Below, piece by piece: positions 8,591 through 19,277 of a DNA stretch of 64,000 nt. Made by a program: the position numbers and the translations under genes. How positions within the stretch are numbered: the first letter of the stretch is position 1; each line of letters opens with the position of its first letter. Source of the DNA: Rubinisphaera margarita (GTDB taxonomy: Bacteria > Planctomycetota > Planctomycetia > Planctomycetales > Planctomycetaceae); the NCBI RefSeq assembly GCF_022267515.1, contig NZ_JAKFGB010000022.1:186001-250000 (forward strand), read 5' to 3'. Below the pieces are notes generated by a model. It was not told the origin of the DNA, searched no databases, and saw only the letters and a program-made list of their open reading frames with translations.

Positions 8591-8821
8591 ATGCGTTACC
8601 GCTCTGTGTCTGCCGTTGTGGCGTCGTTCTTTGCTGGCCTGACCGGAGCTGTTCAACCTGTTCTGGCTCACCCGGGGCATGGAAATCCGGAAACTTCGAC
8701 CGGCCTGACACACTACTTCACCGAGCCGATGCACGTCGCCCCGGCTCTCGGCGTCGCCGCCGTCGCCGCCTGGCTGATCGTCCGCTCGGTCCGCTCTCGC
8801 TCGGGAAATGATCAAAACTAG
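8591..8821 (+). CDS. Small exported or membrane protein with His-rich loop
   Basis: A 76-residue protein. ATG 8591 is chosen because GAGG lies six bases upstream; an in-frame TTG at 8579 is less likely. It has a signal peptide or first membrane helix (residues ~5-28, ending around VLA), a short His/Gly segment (HPGHGN), a polar loop with HYFTEPMH, a second hydrophobic helix (~50-65) and a basic end. The HPGHG segment recalls the N-terminus of HupE/UreJ-type proteins, but the protein is far too short. Histidines could bind metal. Function unknown. Confidence 0.6.
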   Translation: MRYRSVSAVVASFFAGLTGAVQPVLAHPGHGNPETSTGLTHYFTEPMHVAPALGVAAVAAWLIVRSVRSRSGNDQN

Positions 8822-8835
8822 TGGATATCTGCATT

Positions 8836-8904
8836 CGAAGTGAATTCGTGAATTCACTTCGGGCGACCGTGGATGTTTCGCGGGCCGCGTGGTAAAAACC
8901 ACGC
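8836..8904. promoter_or_regulatory. Two inverted repeats in the eno leader region
   Basis: CGAAGTGAATTC-GT-GAATTCACTTCG (8836-8861) is a perfect 12-bp inverted repeat, and GCGTGG-TAAAAA-CCACGC (8887-8904) is a second hairpin. Neither is followed by a T-tract, so neither is a classical terminator. They lie between the small membrane-protein gene and eno. The first could be a repressor operator; the second could act in the eno 5' leader. Confidence 0.5.
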
Positions 8905-8979
8905 TCACAAGGCACGAATTCAACCGAGAAGCCGCGTTCGGGCGGCTTCAATCGCATAGCTTACAGAGAGGATTTCAAA

Positions 8980-10245
<1,266 letters not shown>

Positions 10246-10257
10246 GGAACTCCAAAC

Positions 10258-10290
10258 GGGTGCCACCGCTGGCTTGCCCAGCAGTGCTGC
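10258..10290 (+). repeat. Dispersed hairpin repeat R1, copy 3
   Basis: GGTGCCACCGCTGG-CTTG-CCCAGCAGTGCTG matches copy 1 with one change and forms the same hairpin. It lies immediately downstream of eno. Confidence 0.75.
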
Positions 10291-10314
10291 TCTGAATCCG
10301 AATCCACCCTCCGG

Positions 10315-10352
10315 GGTGCCATGCCCACGCTTGCGTGGGCATGTTTCGTTTC
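10315..10352 (+). repeat. Dispersed hairpin repeat R2, copy 1
   Basis: A 38-base sequence beginning GGTGCCATGCCCACGC, with the hairpin ATGCCCACGC-TT-GCGTGGGCAT, then TTTCGTTTC. It is identical over all 38 bases to copy 2 at 10634-10671. The two direct copies bracket hicB. Confidence 0.85.
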
Positions 10353-10462
10353 AGAGGGGAACGTCGACTCTCAGCTCACGGCAGTTTCTACTTCATCCCT
10401 CTCAGCCAACTGTGATACATTTCCTGCCTGTCCGAACGAATGTCTTACTGGAAGATTCCTGA

Positions 10463-10627
10463 ATGGTTCCCCCAAAATACACGGCGATTATCCGACGAGA
10501 CGGAAACTTCTGGATCGGCTGGATTGAGGAGGTCCCCGGCGTCAATTCCCAGGGCGAAACCCGAGAAGAACTCCTCTCCAACCTTCGCGAAGCTCTTTCT
10601 GAAGCGTTGGAAATGAGTCGAGTTTGA
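10463..10627 (+). CDS. HicB-like antitoxin, orphan
   Basis: A 54-residue protein starting at ATG 10463 behind GGAAG. It has the compact HicB/UPF0150 fold signature: a first strand YTAIIRRDGNFWIGWIEEVP, the family's G-V-N-S-Q-G-ET-R turn, and the helix EELLSNLREALSEALEM. HicB proteins bind and inhibit the RNase HicA; many short ones lack a DNA-binding tail, as here. No hicA (a ~60-residue double-stranded RNA-binding-like protein) is visible on either side. The gene sits between two identical 38-bp direct repeats (10315 and 10634), so it may be a small mobile or recombined cassette. Family call good; function as an antitoxin is inferred. Confidence 0.75.
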   Translation: MVPPKYTAIIRRDGNFWIGWIEEVPGVNSQGETREELLSNLREALSEALEMSRV

Positions 10628-10633
10628 GTCGGC

Positions 10634-10671
10634 GGTGCCATGCCCACGCTTGCGTGGGCATGTTTCGTTTC
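10634..10671 (+). repeat. Dispersed hairpin repeat R2, copy 2
   Basis: It is identical to copy 1 (10315-10352), in the same orientation, and starts seven bases after the hicB stop codon. Confidence 0.85.
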
Positions 10672-10768
10672 CGGGGGGAATCCCATTGCGGTTCCGTCTC
10701 GATTCCGGACAATTGAGTCTCAGAACATCGATGTCATCGCCCTCTTCGCGGCCACGGGAAGGAACGGC

Positions 10769-11068
10769 ATGCACGAGCATCTCGAAGACTATGTACTGGG
10801 AAAGATCCTCTCGACCGGAATCCCAATTGTTGGGATGATGGTCTTCGCTGTCGTGATGTTTCTGGCCACCGCGTCGTCCCGGGAACCTTCCCCCGCAAAG
10901 ATCCAACAACGTCCAGCAGTTGCGCAGGCGGAACCTCAACTCTATCCGCCCGCCGTGGTGTCCGGGATCACTGGGGATGACGAGACCGCACTGACCATCG
11001 ATCCCAGAAGCGATACAGACGACACGCTCCAGACCGGCCCCTCGCGGAACTCCAGAGAACGGAACTGA
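10769..11068 (+). CDS. Small single-pass membrane protein
   Basis: A 99-residue protein. ATG 10769 is preceded by GGAAGGAA; the longer frame from 10640 would begin inside repeat R2 and is rejected. There is a short charged N-terminus, one hydrophobic helix (residues ~12-34, GIPIVGMMVFAVVMFLA), then a polar, Pro/Gln/Asp-rich tail likely outside the membrane. I recognise no family. It ends five bases before the next gene, so the two probably form a transcription unit. Confidence 0.55.
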   Translation: MHEHLEDYVLGKILSTGIPIVGMMVFAVVMFLATASSREPSPAKIQQRPAVAQAEPQLYPPAVVSGITGDDETALTIDPRSDTDDTLQTGPSRNSRERN

Positions 11069-11073
11069 ATTGC

Positions 11074-11574
11074 ATGAAGCACGCCGCCTCCCTTTTTGTT
11101 CTCTGCGGAATCGTGTTGCTCGCCGCCGCTGCTCGCGCGGACGACGAAGCGCCAGCCGGCGACGGAATCCTGATCACCGTCACCCAGTACAAGGTCGATC
11201 AGACCGGCAAGCCGAAGGCTCTGCTCGAGATGGCTCATCAGGTGGTGGTCGGGGACTCGGCAGCACTCGATTCGGTCGTGCCGACAGTCATCGTGACGGA
11301 GCCTGATGCCCCCCGACAATTCGAGCTACTCGGCACCAGGATTGAATGTCAGACTCGTGCGGCCGGGAACGAGCAGGTCTCGCTCGACCTCAAAATCAAG
11401 CGGGTCGACCTGGTGAACGCCGGCCCGAAACAAGTCGTGCGGCGATACTCGATCCATGAGAAGCGATGCGTGAACTCCGAGGATACGTTCACGATCGACC
11501 ACCTGCTTCCGGACAGGAACCATCATCTGTACGTGATCAAGATCGAAGATTTTCCGGTGATCGAACCCGAGTAG
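11074..11574 (+). CDS. Secreted protein of unknown function
   Basis: A 166-residue protein with a clear signal peptide (residues ~1-22, LFVLCGIVLLAAAARA, cleavage near ARA-DD). The mature part is predicted mostly beta-strand (GILITVTQYKVD; VVPTVIVTEPDAPRQFELLG; SLDLKIKRVDL) with two cysteines (in IECQT and KRCVNS) that could form a disulfide. No family recognised. It follows the small membrane protein by five bases and precedes hisF. Confidence 0.65.
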   Translation: MKHAASLFVLCGIVLLAAAARADDEAPAGDGILITVTQYKVDQTGKPKALLEMAHQVVVGDSAALDSVVPTVIVTEPDAPRQFELLGTRIECQTRAAGNEQVSLDLKIKRVDLVNAGPKQVVRRYSIHEKRCVNSEDTFTIDHLLPDRNHHLYVIKIEDFPVIEPE

Positions 11575-11648
11575 AAACCGATCGACGCGGTCGGGGATGG
11601 CTGGCGGGTTGACATCGCCGGCTCAGAAATGGATGTTGTCTCCGTCTG

Positions 11649-11677
11649 CATGCCCACGCTTGCCTGGGCATGGCACC
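11649..11677 (-). repeat. Dispersed hairpin repeat R2, copy 3 (reverse)
   Basis: CATGCCCACGCTTGCCTGGGCATGGCACC is a slightly diverged reverse copy of R2. It lies between the secreted protein gene and hisF and would fold into a hairpin just ahead of the hisF start. Confidence 0.7.
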
Positions 11678-11702
11678 CCCGGATTCACTATGGAACATTG
11701 CC

Positions 11703-12774
<1,072 letters not shown>

Positions 12775-13680
12775 TCACGCGGGCTTTTTGGCGTGAGGGT
12801 GAGACTGTTCGTAGGTGTCGCGGAGGCGGGCGACGCTGACGTGGGTGTAGATCTGGGTGGTTGTCAGACTCTTGTGGCCGAGCAGTTCCTGGACACTGCG
12901 GAGGTCGGCTCCGCCGTCGAGCAGGTGTGTGGCGAAGCTGTGTCGCATCGTGTGGGGCGTCGTTTTGTCGGAGAGTCCCGCCAGAGCGATGTACTTTTCC
13001 AGGGCCCGCCCGATGCTGCGGGTGGTGATCCGCTGGCCGAAGCGATTCAGAAAGATCGCTTTCTCGTCGTCGGCTTTTGACTTCGGCGTCAGTTCACGAA
13101 CCTCGATCCAGCGAAGCAGCGCCTTCTCGGCGAAACTGCCGACCGGGGCGATGCGTTCCTTCTTGCCCTTACCGCGGACCCGCAGAATACTGGCGTCGCG
13201 ATCCCAGTCTTCGAGGTTGAGCGCGACGAGTTCGGCCACACGCAGGCCAGCCGTGTAGAGCGTTTCGAGAATCGCGCGGTCGCGAATGCCCAGTTGCGTA
13301 TTGGCCGGCGGAGCTTCAAGAAGAGCCGTGACTTCCCGCGTGGTCAGATAGTGGGGCAGCTTACGACCGACGCGGGGCGTTCGCAGAGCTTTGGCCGGGT
13401 TGGCTGATGTGAGACCTTCCCGGCAACAGTACCGAAACAGACTGCGAAGGCATGCCAGCCGACGGGCGATCGTCGTTCGCTGGTAGCCGCAGTCGTGCAG
13501 GTAAGTCAAATAGCCACGCAGAAACGCAATATCAACTCCGTCCGGTCGCGGCACCTCTCCCTGATCGTGGCAGTAATCGAGGAACGAGGCAAAGTCTTCC
13601 GCATAGGCTTTGCGGGTCAGCTCAGAAGCATTGCGTTCGACATGCAGATAGCGCAGAAATCCGTCGAAAGCCGCTTCCAA
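12775..13680 (-). CDS. Tyrosine recombinase, XerC/XerD type
   Basis: A 301-residue site-specific recombinase of normal Xer length. Chromosomal Xer proteins resolve dimers at dif. Residues ~1-90 are the SAM-like DNA-binding domain (FLRYLHVERNASELTRKAY). Residues ~110-295 are the catalytic domain with the full set: Arg147 (TAGLRVAE), the Lys of GKGKKER, His243 and Arg246 (HTMRHSFATHL), His269 (LGHKSL) and Tyr278 (IYTHV). It lies 14 bases after a small gene on the same strand, probably one transcript. I cannot tell XerC from XerD without comparison; a mobile-element integrase is less likely because the protein has no extra N-terminal domain. Confidence 0.92.
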   Translation of the reverse strand: MEAAFDGFLRYLHVERNASELTRKAYAEDFASFLDYCHDQGEVPRPDGVDIAFLRGYLTYLHDCGYQRTTIARRLACLRSLFRYCCREGLTSANPAKALRTPRVGRKLPHYLTTREVTALLEAPPANTQLGIRDRAILETLYTAGLRVAELVALNLEDWDRDASILRVRGKGKKERIAPVGSFAEKALLRWIEVRELTPKSKADDEKAIFLNRFGQRITTRSIGRALEKYIALAGLSDKTTPHTMRHSFATHLLDGGADLRSVQELLGHKSLTTTQIYTHVSVARLRDTYEQSHPHAKKPA

Positions 13681-13694
13681 GGTTCACGTTCCGT

Positions 13695-13931
13695 TCAAGC
13701 CGATTTGCGGTAATGATTGTGGTCATCGCAACTCGTTTTGGCGGCGCCGCGTCGCAGTGCGCGAACCCGCTGACTCATGACTGCTGCGTCGTACCACGAG
13801 AAGTTCAAGTCCGGATCAGCCGCGTATCGACCGAGTGTCTGCAGCAATTCGTCGACACTGACTTCGTCGTAGAGGAAGATGTATCGCTGGTCCTCTTTCA
13901 CTAGCGCCAGCACGTTAATCTCTTCCCCCAT
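13695..13931 (-). CDS. Small protein encoded directly upstream of the Xer recombinase
   Basis: A 78-residue protein from ATG 13931, preceded by GGGAG; an upstream ATG at 13982 in frame is possible. The N-terminal half is a likely beta-strand pair (INVLALVKEDQRYIFLYDE) followed by a helix (SVDELLQTLGRYAAD) and FSWYDAAVMSQRVRALR. The C-terminus is basic and His-rich. I have the impression that this type of protein recurs in planctomycetes, but I know of no function. The 14-base gap suggests co-transcription with the recombinase gene. Confidence 0.65.
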   Translation of the reverse strand: MGEEINVLALVKEDQRYIFLYDEVSVDELLQTLGRYAADPDLNFSWYDAAVMSQRVRALRRGAAKTSCDDHNHYRKSA

Positions 13932-14236
13932 GGCCGCGACTCCCTTCGCATTGCACCGACTGCCGTTTCTGTCCCTAGCCATTATCGACCTCACATGTTC
14001 TTCTCTGCAGAGCAATTGGCCGAACCGTCACAGTCAGAGTTTCCCGTTGTCTGATTCGAAAATTGCTGATTTTGATTGGATTTCCGCTCATGAAATCCGT
14101 GGGAATGCGCCTCGAATTCCCAGAATGCAAGAACCGCGCCAGAGAGACTGACGCCGCGAAACATCGCTTACGGTCATTCCACAAGTGCTGCAGGACGGGC
14201 ACATTACGGCGAGATGCGAGTTGCGTTCCACATCGC
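13932..14236. other. Gene-free interval
   Basis: About 300 bases between the start of the small xer-linked gene and the end of the lipoprotein gene, both on the minus strand. I see no convincing gene, RNA or repeat. It must contain the promoter of the small gene/xer pair, but no clear promoter boxes stand out. Confidence 0.4.
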
Positions 14237-15292
14237 TCACTCGTATCGGCGCGTCGCCAGGACGTACCGCTTGCGCGATTCGCCGCCATGTAACTGGAGC
14301 ATCTCAAGAATCATCCGATGCATGCAGAAGCGAATAAAATCTTCGCTGCGATGCAGATGTCCCGTCCAGCCGCCGCTGCGCTGGTCCCCGCTCAACTCCA
14401 GATAGTTGCGCAGACTGGCCGTAAAATCCGAGTCCGCCCCGTCGAACACGCGTGTGTAAGACATGTACGGCAGAGGCTCGTAGGCCTGTGGCTCGGCGTA
14501 AATCTGCATGTCGTTGAGCATTTGCGGCGTTATCTGTCCCGCCGTCAGCTCCGTGGCGTTCTCTTCCGGCTGACCGGCAGGAGAAGCCATCCCGATCTGC
14601 ACAGGCACCGAGAGTCGCGGATTCTTCTCGTAATTCAGCTGCAGGGCGTCGGCCAGAGCCTTATCCCATTCGGTCTGCAGCGGATCAATATCCTTCGTCG
14701 CTCCGTTTGGCTCGGCGTTCTGAGCACGAATCAGGAACGGATCCTTGCACGATTCCACAGCCGCGGTCGAGGGCCAGACATCGACGCAGCGATTCCACCA
14801 CGATTTCCCGGCGGCTTCTTCGCGAGCGGACTTCATTTTTCGCCGGAGCTCCGGATCGATCGCGACGCCGGGCTGGAAGTCGGGCATTCCCGGCGTATAC
14901 CAGGAAACCTGCAGTCCGAGCCGAGGGGGATAGTAGGGCGTAAATTCGGTGATCGCTCCGAAGCAGATGCCGTCGGCATCGAGAACCTCGGTAAGCCGCA
15001 GCATGTCGGCCGGAGAGTCCAGATTCAGCTGATGTTCGACGATCGCGGTTTCGACCACGCCGACAGGAATGACCTGAAAGCCGGGGATCTTCTGCAGTTC
15101 CGTATAGTAGGCCTCAGCAAAGCGACGGCCGTCGACATCGCGTTCCGGAGAAAGATTCACGAAGGGTGCGACAGCGATGCGGGAGAGATTGGGGACGGGA
15201 TTCGAGACCCCAACTTCGACAATCGCACAGCCGGTCATGCAGCACGCCAGGCCGCACAGGAGTGCAGCCGCAGTGATCCAGATTCGTTGCAT
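14237..15292 (-). CDS. Outer-membrane-type lipoprotein, CsgG/LpoB-like N-terminal region
   Basis: A 351-residue protein from ATG 15292 (MQRIW), with AAAGAAG upstream. A lipoprotein signal peptide ends in CCMTGC (lipobox, Cys about residue 22). After it, NLSRIAVAPFVNLSPE and a following RFAEAYYTELQKIPGFQVIPV resemble the nucleotide-binding-like fold of CsgG/LpoB/DUF799 lipoproteins, which start with 'the AVAPF strand' and build envelope assemblies. The middle (~150-260) is rich in Asp, Pro and Trp and unlike those families. The C-terminus (YLELSGDQRSGGW, FCMHRMILEML) is helical. The specific role is unknown. Confidence 0.65.
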   Translation of the reverse strand: MQRIWITAAALLCGLACCMTGCAIVEVGVSNPVPNLSRIAVAPFVNLSPERDVDGRRFAEAYYTELQKIPGFQVIPVGVVETAIVEHQLNLDSPADMLRLTEVLDADGICFGAITEFTPYYPPRLGLQVSWYTPGMPDFQPGVAIDPELRRKMKSAREEAAGKSWWNRCVDVWPSTAAVESCKDPFLIRAQNAEPNGATKDIDPLQTEWDKALADALQLNYEKNPRLSVPVQIGMASPAGQPEENATELTAGQITPQMLNDMQIYAEPQAYEPLPYMSYTRVFDGADSDFTASLRNYLELSGDQRSGGWTGHLHRSEDFIRFCMHRMILEMLQLHGGESRKRYVLATRRYE

Positions 15293-15439
15293 GACTTCTT
15301 TCCCCGTTTTTGCTCCGTCGTCCAATCGTTATCATCGGTCAAACCGGAAGAATGACTTTAATCGGAAAAGTCGACCTGTCTTAACACGAGTGAGTCACAC
15401 CCCGAAACAGGCTCGCGAATTTCTGAAACGACCGCTGCC

Positions 15440-15931
15440 ATGCCCGCCGAAATCCGCCCCGCCCGTCCTGAAGATGCCGAGAGTATTCTGAGCCTCATCC
15501 AGGAGCTCGCCGACTACGAGAAGCTTTCGCAAGAGGTCGTCGCCACCCCGGAACTGATTCGAGAAACCCTGTTCGGACCTCGGCCGGTCGCTGAGTGCCT
15601 GCTGGCGGAGCTGGATGGCCAGGCGGTCGGATTCGCGTTGTTCTTCTACAATTACTCAACGTTCCTCGGTCGCCCCGGGATCTATCTGGAAGACCTGTAT
15701 GTCCAGCCCGTCCATCGGAAGCGGGGCATCGGAAAGGCGCTGTTCAAGCGCGTTGCGGGCGTGGCGGTCGAGCGGAATTGCGGACGGATGGAATGGTCCG
15801 TCCTCGACTGGAACGAACCTTCGATCGACTTCTACAAATCGATGGGAGCCGTCCCGATGAGCGAATGGACCGTCTATCGCCTCACGGGTGAGACACTGAA
15901 ATCTGCGGCGGGACCGGTTGAACTCGACTAA
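15440..15931 (+). CDS. GNAT N-acetyltransferase, diamine/thialysine type
   Basis: A 163-residue GNAT. The order matches spermidine/spermine-like acetyltransferases: IRPARPEDAESILSLIQELADYEKL at the N-terminus, then GFALFFYNYSTFLGRPGIYLEDLYV, the acetyl-CoA pyrophosphate loop HRKRGIGKALF, and WSVLDWNEPSIDFYKSMGA. That signature (FYNYSTF, LEDLYV, DWN) is typical of the SAT1/SAT2 group, which acetylate polyamines or thialysine. The exact substrate is inferred. Its stop overlaps the end of recG by four bases in convergent orientation. Confidence 0.88.
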   Translation: MPAEIRPARPEDAESILSLIQELADYEKLSQEVVATPELIRETLFGPRPVAECLLAELDGQAVGFALFFYNYSTFLGRPGIYLEDLYVQPVHRKRGIGKALFKRVAGVAVERNCGRMEWSVLDWNEPSIDFYKSMGAVPMSEWTVYRLTGETLKSAAGPVELD

Positions 15932-18033
15932 CCGGTTCGAGTCAGTCCCAGCTGAACACCGAAGCGGTCGATGACTCGTAACTTCAGGGGTGCGAAGTCC
16001 GGCTCATCAATGGTTCCCGACTCGACCATTCGAGTTGCCGCTCCGCTGGTCTCGGTCAGAATCTGCTCGTCGCGCGCGAAATCGGTCAGGCGGAATGGCT
16101 GGTTGCCATGTTGTTCGGTGCCGAGTACGTTTCCAGGTCCGCGGAGTTCGAAGTCGGCTTCGGCGATCTCAAAGCCATTCGCCGATCGTTCGACCGCTCG
16201 CAGGCGTTCCAGAGAGTCTTCGTTGTCGGACTTCGAGAACAGGAAGCAATATCCCCGGAAAGCTCCGCGGCCGATCCGTCCCCGCAGCTGGTGCAGCTGA
16301 GACAGGCCAAACTGCTGAGCATCGAAGATCACCATCAGCGAGGCGTTCGGCACGTCGACACCCACTTCGACGACTGTGGTGGCGACCAGCACATCGAGCT
16401 CGCGCTCCCGGAAGTTCGCCATGATCTCCTGCTGCTCGCCTCGGTCCATCTGTCCGTGCATCAGCCCAACGCGGAAGTCCCGCAACTCGCCCGACTGCAA
16501 CACCTCGTGGATCTGTAATGCTCCGGCAGGAGCGTCGGCTTCGGGGGAATCGATATACGGGCAGACGACATACACCTGTCGGCCTTCGCGGATTTTTTCC
16601 GCGACAAACTGCCAGGCTTTTTTCGCCACCTTGGGATTGAGCACCAGTGAGGTGACCACCGGCTGGCGGCCGGGGGGCAATTCTGAAATCACCGACAGAT
16701 CGAGATCGCCGTATTGTGTCAGACAGAGACTGCGGGGAATAGGAGTCGCGGTCATCACGAGTACATGAGGCACCATCTCGGCTGCTCGAAACTGCCCCCG
16801 TTGAATGACGCCGAACTTGTGCTGCTCGTCGATCACCGCCAGTCCGAGCTGGTGATATCGCACGTCATTCTGAATCACCGCCTGCGTTCCGAAGATCAGC
16901 TGCATCTCCCCGGAGGCGATCTGTGCCAGTCGCTCCCTTCGCACCGAGGCAGTGAGATTTCCGGTGAGCAGACAGCGCTTCACCCGACTGTGCAGCAACG
17001 CTTCGTTGATCGTCTGCCAATGCTGCTGGATCAGCAGTTCCGTCGGCGCCATGAGGACCGCCTGGTACCCCGCCGCGATTGTGGCGAGCATGGCGTAAAT
17101 GGCAATGACTGTTTTCCCGGCTCCGACATCGGCCTGAAGAAGACGGTGCATCGGCTGTTCGTGTGCGATATCGGCGATGATATCGGCAATGGCTTCCTCC
17201 TGACCTGACGTCAGCTCGAATGGAAACAGACGCCGAATCCGGGCATCGATTCGGGGCGTCAGCGAAACTCGGGGCGACTTCTCCCGGGTCCGGCGGATGC
17301 GACGTCGCAACGCCATCCCGACCTGAAAGTCAAGTTGCTCATCGAAAACGAGACGTCTCCGGGCCGCCTGAAAGGATTCCACCGAGTCGGGGCGATGCAA
17401 CTGCCAGAGCGCCTGCTCCAGGCCGGGCAGGGAATACTTATCGCGAAATCGTTGCGGCAGATGATCGGCAACTTTTCCCTGAACGAGTTCCAGAGCCGAA
17501 TGAATGTAGCGACGCAGCGTCTCGAGCGTGATTCCTTCGGTCAGTCGGTATTTGGTGAGAACTTCCCCTTTGGCCTGCTCATCATCTTCGTCGAGCCACT
17601 GCAGTCGCGGATGACTGATCTCCCAGCGGTTGTCGCGGAACTTCGGCTTTCCCGACCAGAGGACGAACCGGTCCTCCTGCAGTTGCCGCAACATCCACGG
17701 CTGATTGAACCAGACGCCGCGAACGAGCCCGTCTTCTGTCCGCAGCAGCGCTCCGGTCATGATGCGGCCGCGGGAAATCGACTTCGAATCGGAATCGATG
17801 ATTCGACCACGCAGTGTATGGATTCGATCCTCTGTCAGATCGTTAACCTGCGACAGATGCGACAGGTCGAGGACATCGCGCGGCACGAGCCAGAGCAGAT
17901 CTTGAACGGTCCGCACGCCGAGATTGGCCAGCAGTCCCGCCCGATACGGTCCCACGCCGGGCAGAAACTGGACCTCCATTTCAAAGGGCGACTCGACGTC
18001 GGCCTGACTGTGATTGGAATCCGATTCAGACAT
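15928..18033 (-). CDS. recG: ATP-dependent DNA helicase RecG
   Basis: A full 701-residue RecG, which remodels stalled replication forks and branched DNA. The N-terminal wedge (OB-fold) domain spans ~20-150 (FLPGVGPYRAGLLANLGV is the helix-hairpin-helix-like start). The helicase core follows, with Walker A DVGAGKT (302-308), motif II DEQH (402-405), ATPIPRSL (motif III) and the C-terminal motifs VGVDVPNASLM and QLRGRIGRG. It is the second gene of a minus-strand pair with motB (147-base gap). Nothing appears missing. Confidence 0.97.
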   Translation of the reverse strand: MSESDSNHSQADVESPFEMEVQFLPGVGPYRAGLLANLGVRTVQDLLWLVPRDVLDLSHLSQVNDLTEDRIHTLRGRIIDSDSKSISRGRIMTGALLRTEDGLVRGVWFNQPWMLRQLQEDRFVLWSGKPKFRDNRWEISHPRLQWLDEDDEQAKGEVLTKYRLTEGITLETLRRYIHSALELVQGKVADHLPQRFRDKYSLPGLEQALWQLHRPDSVESFQAARRRLVFDEQLDFQVGMALRRRIRRTREKSPRVSLTPRIDARIRRLFPFELTSGQEEAIADIIADIAHEQPMHRLLQADVGAGKTVIAIYAMLATIAAGYQAVLMAPTELLIQQHWQTINEALLHSRVKRCLLTGNLTASVRRERLAQIASGEMQLIFGTQAVIQNDVRYHQLGLAVIDEQHKFGVIQRGQFRAAEMVPHVLVMTATPIPRSLCLTQYGDLDLSVISELPPGRQPVVTSLVLNPKVAKKAWQFVAEKIREGRQVYVVCPYIDSPEADAPAGALQIHEVLQSGELRDFRVGLMHGQMDRGEQQEIMANFRERELDVLVATTVVEVGVDVPNASLMVIFDAQQFGLSQLHQLRGRIGRGAFRGYCFLFSKSDNEDSLERLRAVERSANGFEIAEADFELRGPGNVLGTEQHGNQPFRLTDFARDEQILTETSGAATRMVESGTIDEPDFAPLKLRVIDRFGVQLGLTRTG

Positions 18034-18180
18034 GTCCGCATTGGATCAAACCCTGTTCCGGGAAACCAGTCTGACGTCCAGCGCCGTTCGCTCAACCGCA
18101 TGTTCGCGCAGGAGCGACGATGCGCCCGACAACGCGGGGCGTTTGAGAAAACGAATCGACTACGAACCGGCTCGCAATGA

Positions 18181-18906
18181 TCAGCGGTAGTCTTCTTCGT
18201 GCCCTACATATTCGGAAGCGAAGGCATTCAGGATCGCCACTTCGACCCGATCTTCCGACAGCGTCAGGTTCTGCTCGGCACTGCTTTCCGGTGTGTGAAA
18301 ATAGACTGCGATCCGCATGTGGTCCCGCTGGATTTTCATGTCGAGCAGTCGATTTCGGACCAGTTCGGCTCGAGCGAAGGCCAGTTCCATTCGCTCGTCG
18401 GGAGACTGCAGCTCGCCCGCCACGACAGCGGAGGTGAAACTGCGAATCTCCAGCTTCTGCGGCTTCCCGGCCACTTCGCGGGCAATGGACCTCAATTCAG
18501 ATTCCATCTCGGCGGTCAGTTGTGTGTCGCCGGGAGAGAAGATGATCGCCTGTCCGGCCAGATGACTGTCGCCGTCCTTGAGTCGCATCACACGGATATC
18601 GCGGCCACGCGGGCCTTTCTGTCGAACTCCGCCCGTCCCCTTCTCGGTATCGGCCTGAGAGCCGAGCTTCATTTCCTCCAGCGATTCGACCAGCGAGTTC
18701 ATCGGGAACTGTTTTCCCGGAGGAGCAGGGGGGCCGCCGGCGTAGCCGAGATGCTGTCGGGCGGCCTCGAGAATGGCGCGGTATTTCTTGTCGGCTTTCA
18801 CTTCGCTGAGCGAAACAAGCATGATGAAGAAGGTGAGCAGCAGCGACATCATGTCGCCGTAAGTCACGACCCATTCCGGGACGCCTGGTGGTCCGTCATC
18901 ATCCAT
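18181..18906 (-). CDS. MotB-like stator protein
   Basis: A 241-residue protein from ATG 18906. The N-terminal plug and membrane helix carry the MotB hallmark PEWVVTYGDMMSLLLTFF, in which the Asp corresponds to the proton-binding residue, followed by IMLVSLSE. Residues ~120-235 look like an OmpA/MotB peptidoglycan-binding domain (AIIFSPGDTQLTAEMESELRS; FARAELVRNRLLDM). MotB normally works with MotA to drive the flagellar motor; no motA is adjacent. It could instead be an ExbD/MotB-like energiser. The upstream frame to 18978 lacks a better start. recG follows on the same strand. Confidence 0.85.
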   Translation of the reverse strand: MDDDGPPGVPEWVVTYGDMMSLLLTFFIMLVSLSEVKADKKYRAILEAARQHLGYAGGPPAPPGKQFPMNSLVESLEEMKLGSQADTEKGTGGVRQKGPRGRDIRVMRLKDGDSHLAGQAIIFSPGDTQLTAEMESELRSIAREVAGKPQKLEIRSFTSAVVAGELQSPDERMELAFARAELVRNRLLDMKIQRDHMRIAVYFHTPESSAEQNLTLSEDRVEVAILNAFASEYVGHEEDYR

Positions 18907-19277
18907 TACGGTTCTCTCTGTCAACCGCCAGAAACTGGGCAAGCTGAACAAGCCGACCGATCTGCAGATCGCGGGCATTCTTATGGGGCAATCGCCGCTC
19001 TTCCCTGAACGACGCTGCTTCTTGATATCGACCGGAGAAACGAGGGAGCTGAATCCTGAAATGAATCGTCCCCGAAACCACCTGTTTTCCGCCGCTTATC
19101 CTCCGTGGACCGCGAAATCGGAAAAACCGGAAAAGTTTCTCAAGTCCCCCCAAAGCGATGCCGATGAAAGAGAACGGTGCAGTCCATTTGCGCTCCCTCC
19201 TCACTTCACCGGGCAATGCGGCATCCCTGCCGTACGGGCCGGCCCCTCCTCCTGACTCCAGTCTTCTGTGTGAGATC
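18907..19277. other. Gene-free interval between divergent genes
   Basis: About 370 bases between the motB-like gene (minus) and the Cys-pentapeptide lipoprotein gene (plus). Long frames cross it on both strands, but none starts with a good ribosome site or resembles a protein. It presumably holds two divergent promoters. Confidence 0.4.
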
